Part shown: piece after piece, positions 57,840-64,000 of the stretch
Position numbering within the stretch: position 1 is the stretch's first letter
How the letters are laid out: the number at the start of each line of letters is the position of its first letter
Assembly (NCBI RefSeq): GCF_002161765.1
Contig: NZ_NFIN01000014.1
Span: 1-64,000 of the forward strand
Source of the DNA: Bacteroides sp. An322
GTDB lineage: Bacteria; Bacteroidota; Bacteroidia; Bacteroidales; Bacteroidaceae
DNA length: 64,000 bases
Direction: 5' to 3'
Position numbers and translations under genes: made by a program
Notes under the pieces: generated by a model
The model's database searches: none
Told to the model about the DNA's origin: nothing
The model's input: only the letters and a program-made list of their open reading frames with translations

Positions 57840-59206
57840 GTACGAAACATTCGAAAGCAGCCGGAGAGTTCTTGAAGAATAAGGACATGGCGGCATGGCA
57901 CGATGAAACGTTGTGGATGGTTCGTGCCAAACGGGACAAAATGAGCAAGGAAGTTCCCGAATGGGAGCAGCTGCGCGACGCGGCGTGTGCCTTGAAAATG
58001 TATAGCAACAGCCATTTGGACCAATTGTTGCAGGAGTTTGAGAAAAACGCGCTTGCCAATGGGGCATACGTCTATTGGGCAAAAGACGCCGGGGAATATT
58101 GCAAGATTATCTATAACATCCTCAACGGGCATCAGGTGAAGCATTTCATCAAGAGCAAGTCGATGCTGGCGGAAGAATGCGGGCTGAACGAGTATTTGGA
58201 AGAAAAAGGCATCGAAGTCGTAGAAAGTGACTTGGGAGAGCGCATCCTTCAGTTGATGCATAAGAAACCCAGCCACATTGTGATGCCAGCCATTCATATC
58301 AAGAAAGAGGAGATAGGTGAACTCTTTGTACGTGAAATGGGCACCGAGCCGGGCAATAACGACCAAACGTATTTGACCCATGCTGCACGGAAGAACCTGC
58401 GCCAGAAGTTCATTCATGCCGAAGCGGCTATGACGGGTGCCAACTTTGCCGTGGCTTCTACGGGTGAATGTGTGGTGTGCACCAACGAAGGCAATGCGGA
58501 TATGGGCACTTCTCAGCCTAAATTGCAGATTACGGCATTCGGACTGGAAAAAATTGTGCCCGACCGTGAAGCCTTGGGGGTATTCACCCGCTTGTTAGCC
58601 CGTTCGGGTACGGGACAACCCATCACTTCGTACACTTCGCATTACCGCAAGCCGCGTAAGGGAGGAGAATTGCATATCATTATTGTAGATAATGGAAGAA
58701 GCCAGATTCTTGCCGACCCGGAACACGTGAAGACCTTGAATTGCCTGCGATGTGGGGCGTGCATGAATACGTGTCCGGTGTACCGCCGTTCGGGGGGGTA
58801 TTCGTACACTTATTTCATTCCCGGACCTATCGGTATCAACCTCGGTATGCTGAAGGCTCCTTTGCATTATTATGATAATGTGTCGGCATGTTCGTTGTGT
58901 CATTCTTGCCAGAACGTGTGTCCGGCTAAGGTGGATTTGGCAGACCAGATTTACCGTTGGCGTCAGAAGCTGGACGGCTTGGGTGTGGCGAGCTGCGAGA
59001 AGAAACTGATGTCGGGCGGCATGAAGTTCTTGATGGAACATCCGGAATTGTTTAACTTGGCTTTACGTAAAGCTAAATGGGTGAATGCTTTTCCCCGCTG
59101 GATGGTATACAACGGCTTGAATGACTGGGGCAAAGAGCACGAGATGCCCACATTCGCCAAAGAAAGTTTTAACGAGATGTGGAAGAAAGGAAAGATAAAT
59201 GAGTAG
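57836..59206 (+). CDS. lutB: L-lactate utilisation iron-sulfur protein LutB
   Basis: A 456-residue protein of the LutB/LldF family. The N-terminal two-thirds has the conserved DUF162-like fold (GMGTEPGNNDQTYLTHAARKNLRQK) and the C-terminal part two 4Fe-4S motifs, CLRCGACMNTCPV and CSLCHSCQNVCPAKV. Receives electrons during lactate oxidation in the cytoplasm. Overlaps both neighbours. Confidence 0.94.
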   Translation: MSTKHSKAAGEFLKNKDMAAWHDETLWMVRAKRDKMSKEVPEWEQLRDAACALKMYSNSHLDQLLQEFEKNALANGAYVYWAKDAGEYCKIIYNILNGHQVKHFIKSKSMLAEECGLNEYLEEKGIEVVESDLGERILQLMHKKPSHIVMPAIHIKKEEIGELFVREMGTEPGNNDQTYLTHAARKNLRQKFIHAEAAMTGANFAVASTGECVVCTNEGNADMGTSQPKLQITAFGLEKIVPDREALGVFTRLLARSGTGQPITSYTSHYRKPRKGGELHIIIVDNGRSQILADPEHVKTLNCLRCGACMNTCPVYRRSGGYSYTYFIPGPIGINLGMLKAPLHYYDNVSACSLCHSCQNVCPAKVDLADQIYRWRQKLDGLGVASCEKKLMSGGMKFLMEHPELFNLALRKAKWVNAFPRWMVYNGLNDWGKEHEMPTFAKESFNEMWKKGKINE

Positions 59207-59813
59207 TAGAGAAGACATATTGCAGAATATCCGCCGCAATACGCGGGTACGCTATGAGCGTCCCGACTTGACGGAACTGGAAGAGAATGCCTTGACTTAT
59301 CCGGATAAGGTAACCCAGTTTTGCGCTATCATGAAGCAAATGGGAGGTGAGGCGGTAGTGCTGACTTCGGAAGACGATATCAACGAAGTAATAAAGAGCC
59401 GTTACCCGAATGCCAAACGGGTAGCTTCGAATATGAAGGAAGTGGCAACGGGTGAGAAAATCCAACTGATAACGTGTGCCACTTTTCATCCTGATGATGT
59501 GGCAAGTCCTGCAGAGTTGGACGGTACAGACCTTGCGGTTGTAGACGGACGCATCGGCGTATGCGAGAACGGGGCGGTATGGCTGCAGCAGGATGTAGAG
59601 CAGCGTGCGGTGTATTTTATATCCGAAGCCTTGGTTATCTTGCTTGACCGGAAGAACCTAGTGAATAACATGCATGAGGCTTACAAGCGTATCGACACAG
59701 GTGAGTATGGTTATGGAGTGTTCGTTTCTGGACCGTCGAAGACCGCAGATATTGAACAGGCTTTGGTGATGGGAGCGCATGGCCCGCGCAGCGTGACGGT
59801 TATTCTTTTGTAG
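59199..59813 (+). CDS. lutC: L-lactate utilisation protein LutC
   Basis: A 204-residue LutC/YkgG-family protein (nucleotide-like fold; GVCENGAVWLQQDVEQRAVYFISEALVILLDRKNLVNNMHEA). Needed with LutAB for lactate oxidation. Starts eight bases before the lutB stop. Its stop codon is the first three bases of a long palindrome. Confidence 0.92.
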   Translation: MSSREDILQNIRRNTRVRYERPDLTELEENALTYPDKVTQFCAIMKQMGGEAVVLTSEDDINEVIKSRYPNAKRVASNMKEVATGEKIQLITCATFHPDDVASPAELDGTDLAVVDGRIGVCENGAVWLQQDVEQRAVYFISEALVILLDRKNLVNNMHEAYKRIDTGEYGYGVFVSGPSKTADIEQALVMGAHGPRSVTVILL

Positions 59814-59899
59814 TTAATAGTTAATAATTAACAGTTAATAGTGGAATGATTGACATCGTTCTCCTCCACTATTAACTGTTAATTATTAACTATTAACTA
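59811..59899. repeat. 35-bp perfect-arm palindrome (family B), bidirectional terminator
   Basis: Arms of 35 bases (59811-59845 and 59865-59899) are exact reverse complements made of TAGTTAA-type units, around a 19-base loop. The stop codons of both convergent genes, lutC and phoU, are inside the arms. It is well suited to stop transcription from both sides, though A/T-rich. Confidence 0.8.
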
Positions 59900-60588
59900 T
59901 TTGCCTCTTCTTCCGCCGCCATCATCGACTTGTGGTGTTTCAACACTTCGGCATCGATGTAGAACACAGTTTCTTCGGCGAGGTTGTTGATGTGGTCGCC
60001 CGCACGTTCCAATTTGCGGAAGATGCCCGCTATTTCCAGGCACAACTTGATTTCTTCAGGATGTTCGTGAGCGTATGTTGCTAAGGTTTCGATGGCATTC
60101 TTGTTCAGGATGTCCAGTGTTTCGTCTTTGTCGAAAATAGATTTGGCAAGGCTGATGTCTTGTTTCTGCAATGCGTCGTAAGTGGTGCTGAGCATGTGCA
60201 ACACCATGTCGAACATATCTTCCAATTGCAGTTCAGCAAATAAAGCTTTGTTTTCGGGCTTCAGTTCGGTGCGGATAACGAAGCGCGCGATGCTGTCTGC
60301 ATAGTCGCCAATACGTTCCAGGTTGGTGTTGATTTTCAGCATGGCGAGTGCGAAGCGCAGGTCTACGGCTACCGGATTATAGAGAGCGATGAAGTCTTCG
60401 ATGTCGCTGTCGATGCGTAGTTCGAAGGCGTTGACACGCTTTTCGCGCAAGATGACTTTGTCGGCAAGTTCCATATCGACGTTTAATACGGATTTATAGG
60501 CATTTTCCAATTGCTGGTAAACTAACTGCCACATATCGTTTACTTCTGTCTTGATGTTGAGAAGTTCGTTTTCTACAAATTTTACCAT
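59893..60588 (-). CDS. phoU: Phosphate signalling protein PhoU
   Basis: A 231-residue helical protein of two PhoU repeats (about 15-105 and 115-205), with the conserved metal motifs ERIGDYADSIAR and ERAGDHINNLAE. It links the Pst transporter to the phosphate-response sensor kinase. Downstream of pstB in the same direction but separated by a family A repeat. Confidence 0.94.
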   Translation of the reverse strand: MVKFVENELLNIKTEVNDMWQLVYQQLENAYKSVLNVDMELADKVILREKRVNAFELRIDSDIEDFIALYNPVAVDLRFALAMLKINTNLERIGDYADSIARFVIRTELKPENKALFAELQLEDMFDMVLHMLSTTYDALQKQDISLAKSIFDKDETLDILNKNAIETLATYAHEHPEEIKLCLEIAGIFRKLERAGDHINNLAEETVFYIDAEVLKHHKSMMAAEEEANS

Positions 60589-60624
60589 GTTCGTTTTTAA
60601 TTATGGGTTAAAGTTAATGATAAA

Positions 60625-60716
60625 AACGCAGATTATCGCAGATTAACGCGGATTATTCTTTCGCAGAGGATTAATTTTGATTTGTAATCTGCGAAAATCT
60701 GTGTTAATCTGCGTTT
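60625..60716. repeat. Dyad repeat (family A) between pstB and phoU
   Basis: Left arm AACGCAGATTATCGCAGATT plus AACGCGGATT, right arm AATCTGCGAAAATCTGTGTT plus AATCTGCGTT. In the pst-phoU transcript it would fold between the transporter and the regulator. Confidence 0.65.
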
Positions 60717-60738
60717 CTCCATATTATTATATACAAGT

Positions 60739-61491
60739 TTATCCGAAACGCCCCGTGATGTAATTCTGAGTTGCTTCCTTGTCGGGGCTGGTGAAGATTT
60801 TCTTTGTTTCACCGTATTCCACCATTTCGCCCATATAGAAGAAAGCGGTCTTGTTGCTCACACGGGCAGCTTGCTGCATGCTGTGGGTCACGATGACTAC
60901 CGTGGTCTGCGAGCTCAGTTCGCAAATCAACTCCTCGATTTTCGAAGTCGAGATAGGGTCGAGTGCCGAAGCGGGTTCGTCCATCAGCAAGACCGAAGGT
61001 TCTACCGCCATGGCGCGAGCGATACACAGACGTTGCTGTTGTCCGCCGGAGAGGTCGTAAGCCGAGGCTTTCAGCTTGTCTTTTACTTCGTTCCATAAAG
61101 CGGCGCCTTTCAGTGCAGTTTCCACACGTTCGGTGATGAAGTCTTTGTCTTTAATTCCGTTTACTCGTAAGCCGTATGCTACATTTTCGAAGATACTTTT
61201 CGGAAACGGGTTAGGGCGTTGGAACACCATGCCCACATTCTTACGTAAGATGTCTACATTGACCGACGGGTCGTAAATGTTCCGTCCATCAATGTCTATT
61301 TCTCCTGTCAGCCGGGTGCCCGGAATCAAATCGTTCATGCGGTTGAACAAGCGCAGGAAAGTTGATTTACCACATCCGGAAGGACCGATAAAAGCTACTA
61401 CCTCATTGTTGGGGATAGTAATATTGATGTTCTTCAGCGCATGGAAGTCGCCGTAATAGAAATCTACGTTTTTAGCTTCAATCTTATTCAT
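60739..61491 (-). CDS. pstB: Phosphate ABC transporter ATP-binding protein
   Basis: A 250-residue ATPase of the PstSCAB high-affinity phosphate importer. Walker [10 protein letters not shown] near residue 33, a Q-loop [14 protein letters not shown] (PstB-typical), signature LSGGQQQR near 147 and Walker [13 protein letters not shown]. Confidence 0.96.
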   Translation of the reverse strand: MNKIEAKNVDFYYGDFHALKNINITIPNNEVVAFIGPSGCGKSTFLRLFNRMNDLIPGTRLTGEIDIDGRNIYDPSVNVDILRKNVGMVFQRPNPFPKSIFENVAYGLRVNGIKDKDFITERVETALKGAALWNEVKDKLKASAYDLSGGQQQRLCIARAMAVEPSVLLMDEPASALDPISTSKIEELICELSSQTTVVIVTHSMQQAARVSNKTAFFYMGEMVEYGETKKIFTSPDKEATQNYITGRFG

Positions 61492-61509
61492 ACAGATGAC
61501 GATAATGTG

Positions 61510-62394
61510 TTATTTTGATTTTAGTTTGTTCTCGAAATATTTACGGATGTAATTAGCCAGCAGATTCATAATCAATACGATGACTATCAGTACAAAAGCT
61601 GTGCCGTAAGCGATAGGGGTTTGTGCTTCGATGTTGGTACCGCTGGTGGCAATTACATACAAGTGATAAGGCAGTGCCATACATTGGTCGAAGACGCTTG
61701 ACGGCAATTTCGGTAAGAAGTAGGCTGCACACGTAAAGAGGATAGGAGCTGTTTCGCCCGACACACGTCCCAATGAAAGGATTAATCCCGTGATGATGCG
61801 GGGCATCGCCATCGGCAGCAACACTTTCCAAATGGTCTGTGCCTTGGTGGCTCCCAGTGCCAGACTTCCTTCCCGATAGCTGGTAGGGATGTCTTTAAAC
61901 GCTTCTTCGGTAGTACGGATGACAATCGGCAATGCCAACAGACCCAACGTGAGCGATCCGGCAATGATGCTGTCGCCGAAATCCAGGTAATTGACGAAGA
62001 ACGCCATACCGAACAGACCGAATACGATAGACGGGATACCTGCCAGGTTATTGGTCATGGTACGGATGAAGTTTACCAATTTTCCTTTCGGTGCATATTC
62101 GTTCATGTAGATGCCGCTCATTACGCCTACAGGGAAAGAGAACAAAGCACTTCCTATCATCAAGTAAAATGTACCCACAATGGCGGGCCAGATACCTCCC
62201 TTGGTCATGCCATCGGTAGGCGCTTGGGTAAGGAAATCCCAGTTAATGACGCTGATGCCTTTTACAATAATGAATCCTAGAATGTAAAATAACAGTAACG
62301 CAATGAAATAACTGAGTATGCGGAAGCAAATGAACATTCCTTTCTGAATGCCCTTTTTATGCTTCATGTAAGAAGGGTCGATTTCAACAGCCAT
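61510..62394 (-). CDS. pstA: Phosphate ABC transporter permease PstA
   Basis: A 294-residue inner-membrane permease with six helices and the EAA-like loop REGSLALGATKAQTIWKVLLPMAMPRIITG, plus YMNEYAPKGKL and NLAGIPSIVFGL, typical of PstA. Sits between pstB and pstC. Confidence 0.95.
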   Translation of the reverse strand: MAVEIDPSYMKHKKGIQKGMFICFRILSYFIALLLFYILGFIIVKGISVINWDFLTQAPTDGMTKGGIWPAIVGTFYLMIGSALFSFPVGVMSGIYMNEYAPKGKLVNFIRTMTNNLAGIPSIVFGLFGMAFFVNYLDFGDSIIAGSLTLGLLALPIVIRTTEEAFKDIPTSYREGSLALGATKAQTIWKVLLPMAMPRIITGLILSLGRVSGETAPILFTCAAYFLPKLPSSVFDQCMALPYHLYVIATSGTNIEAQTPIAYGTAFVLIVIVLIMNLLANYIRKYFENKLKSK

Positions 62395-62397
62395 AAC

Positions 62398-63591
62398 TTA
62401 TTTCTTGAATTTATTGCGTGAAGATACGATTTCTACGCAAGAGTTAATAATTAAAGTGATGAAAAAGAGGATGACACCTAATAAAAAGAGCGATTGATAA
62501 TGCGCGCCTCCTGCAGGAGCTTCGCCTAATTCAGCTGCAATAGTTGCCGGAATGGTCCGCAAAGGTTCCAAAATGCTGTGAGGCATGACTGCTGCATTAC
62601 CCGTCACCATCAGTACAGCCATGGTCTCGCCGATAGCACGTCCGATGCCAAGTACAATACCTGAAGTAATACCGGATATGGAAAAGGGAATCACTACTTT
62701 GTAAATGGTTTGCCATTGGGTCGCTCCTAAAGCCAGACTGGCTTCGCGCATATTTCGCGGACAACTGCGCATAGCATCTTCTGCTACAGTAATAATGGTA
62801 GGCAATGCCATGATAGCCAGTACCAGACTACCTGCCAAGCCTGATTCACCTACGGGCAGATTGAATGTCTGTTGAAGGAATGGAACGATGACTGCCAACC
62901 CGAAGAAACCGTAGACTACTGAAGGAATGCCGTTCAGCAATTCGATAATCGGTTTCAGGAACTTACGGGTCTTTTCGTTCGCCACTTCGGCTAAATAAAT
63001 GGAAATTGCCAATCCGAAGGGCAAGGCGATGAGGATAGCGAAGAAGCTGACCCATAATGTACCGCTTATCAGTGGAAGAATACCGAAGATAGGGGAAGGG
63101 GTTGCTGTCGGGAACCATTCGTTGCCTAATAAAACATCTTTTGCTGGAATGTTTTGGTCTTCAATATAGCGAATGTTTTTTTGACCTTCTATCAGCACAT
63201 CGGGAACGTATGCGACAATGCCTGGAGTTTGGTAAATCTGTTCGGCAATTTTAGCGCCGGCAAATTCGTATTCCGCTCCTAATTCTTCTTCCGTGTAATG
63301 CTTGTCAAGGTCTTCCAAGCGGAATACGGTGATGGGCATATCCTTTCCGCCCACTTCTTTCCAGTTGGTGATTTCCTCATCGAAGATGTTCTTGATTTGC
63401 TGTGCACTCAGCTTTTTTACATCGTTTTCCTTGTTGAGTGCCAAGACATATCCGTCTTCTACGATGGGATTGTTGAAGAGGCCTACCGCTTCCTTGAACA
63501 GGAAGCCGATAATCAGCAGGATGACCACGCTGGTGGTAAACCCGCTCACGGTAAGTATATACCGTGCGATGTTATCAATCAATCTTTTCAT
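62398..63591 (-). CDS. pstC: Phosphate ABC transporter permease PstC with periplasmic insertion
   Basis: The permease core (last 250 residues) has LLNGIPSVVYGFFGL, REASLALGATQWQTIYKVVIPFSISGI. At 397 residues it is longer than E. coli PstC because of a 120-residue extracytoplasmic segment after the first helix (about residues 35-160, LNKENDVKKLSAQQIKNIFDEEITNWKEVGG...), which resembles a part of the PstS phosphate-binding domain. This could deliver phosphate directly or gate the pore (inference). Ends three bases before pstA. Confidence 0.93.
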   Translation of the reverse strand: MKRLIDNIARYILTVSGFTTSVVILLIIGFLFKEAVGLFNNPIVEDGYVLALNKENDVKKLSAQQIKNIFDEEITNWKEVGGKDMPITVFRLEDLDKHYTEEELGAEYEFAGAKIAEQIYQTPGIVAYVPDVLIEGQKNIRYIEDQNIPAKDVLLGNEWFPTATPSPIFGILPLISGTLWVSFFAILIALPFGLAISIYLAEVANEKTRKFLKPIIELLNGIPSVVYGFFGLAVIVPFLQQTFNLPVGESGLAGSLVLAIMALPTIITVAEDAMRSCPRNMREASLALGATQWQTIYKVVIPFSISGITSGIVLGIGRAIGETMAVLMVTGNAAVMPHSILEPLRTIPATIAAELGEAPAGGAHYQSLFLLGVILFFITLIINSCVEIVSSRNKFKK

Positions 63592-63634
63592 ATTCTATAT
63601 ACCTTATTATATATACCTATGTTATGTGTTATGG

Positions 63635-64000
63635 TTAGCGGGGAATGAATCCCAAGTCTAATGTCTTGGCTTGTCCTTCTTCTGAAGTGGTAAAGTTGAG
63701 GAAAGGCATGACGTTCTTTTCGTTTGATTTGTCGTAGTAATAATACAACGGACGGACAATGGGGTATTCTTTCCGGGTTGCGCTTTCTACCGAAGGGTAG
63801 ACATAATGTTTGCCTTGGTCGTAGGATACGGCAATTGCTTTTACGTATGGATTCAGGTAAGCCAAGCCTACATAGCCGATGGCGCCTTTGGTCTGGCGTA
63901 CCGACTGGATGATGGCACCCGTGGCGGGCATAGAAAGTACACTGCTCATGTAATTCTTGTTATGCAGAACGCTTTCTTTGAAAAACTCGTATGTACCTGA
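63635..64000 (-). CDS. pstS: Phosphate-binding protein PstS (partial, cut by window edge)
   Basis: The frame is open to the window edge; the visible 121 residues start SGTYEFFKESVL and include AIIQSVRQTKGAIGYVGLAYL and YPIVRPLYYYYDKSNE, which match the C-terminal half of PstS. It would bind phosphate in the periplasm and hand it to PstC/PstA. Only the C-terminal portion is seen. Confidence 0.93.
   Translation of the reverse strand, partial: SGTYEFFKESVLHNKNYMSSVLSMPATGAIIQSVRQTKGAIGYVGLAYLNPYVKAIAVSYDQGKHYVYPSVESATRKEYPIVRPLYYYYDKSNEKNVMPFLNFTTSEEGQAKTLDLGFIPR

Overview
The window is chromosomal DNA from a gut Bacteroidaceae species of the Bacteroides/Phocaeicola type. The evidence is the many TAnnTTTG (-7) promoter boxes, weak or absent Shine-Dalgarno sequences, a TonB receptor with a carboxypeptidase-D-like N-terminal domain, surface lipoproteins with acidic residues after the lipid cysteine, families seen mainly in this order (DUF3127, DUF4199, DUF4923, DUF6048 and DUF6452 types), and an Ala/Glu-rich tail on ribosomal protein S16. 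The species cannot be named from the sequence alone.

Layout. 0-6.3 kb: tail of an IS5-like transposase, then two GT4 glycosyltransferases, a radical SAM/SPASM protein and an SF2 helicase with an unusual C-terminal half. 6.4-16.2 kb: udk-mltF, a 192-bp MITE whose ends match the IS at the left edge, trxA, an OmpH/Skp-like lipoprotein, pepD, a secreted EEP-family nuclease/phosphatase, a GNAT enzyme, a PadR-PspC pair and purT. 16.4-23.2 kb (minus strand): an outer-membrane porin-like protein, an imelysin lipoprotein, a di-heme oxidoreductase lipoprotein and a fused CcsBA cytochrome c assembly protein, a probable iron/heme redox cassette behind a two-palindrome control region. 23.3-36.3 kb: alkD-like, rlmH, nadC, an ECF sigma trio, rnz, a TPR protein with a decayed protease domain, and a dnaN-exonuclease-coaBC-recN-rlmB run. 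36.5-40 kb: DUF3127 protein and a GH3 glycosidase.

40.1-47.8 kb holds the most interesting locus: a TonB-dependent receptor, a large two-domain surface lipoprotein, a DNA/RNA non-specific endonuclease lipoprotein and a secreted EEP nuclease. I read this as a nucleic-acid (or nucleotide/phosphate) scavenging locus built like a polysaccharide utilisation locus but with no glycan enzymes. 48-56.4 kb: rpsP, an esterase, an OPT transporter, apbE, mntP, two DUF proteins, a GT2 and a DUF4199 protein. 56.5-56.8 kb: a strong promoter drives a 126-nt structured RNA with an SRP-like core, followed by tRNA-Thr. 57.1-59.8 kb: lutABC for L-lactate oxidation. 59.9 kb to the right edge: phoU-pstB-pstA-pstC-pstS (pstS cut by the edge).

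A second theme is the number of intergenic dyad repeats: at least five unrelated families, each made of short direct repeats set in inverted arms, many sitting where terminators should be. One of them appears to encode the signal peptide core of a secreted nuclease, and another is a 380-bp composite of nested inverted and 42-bp tandem units.
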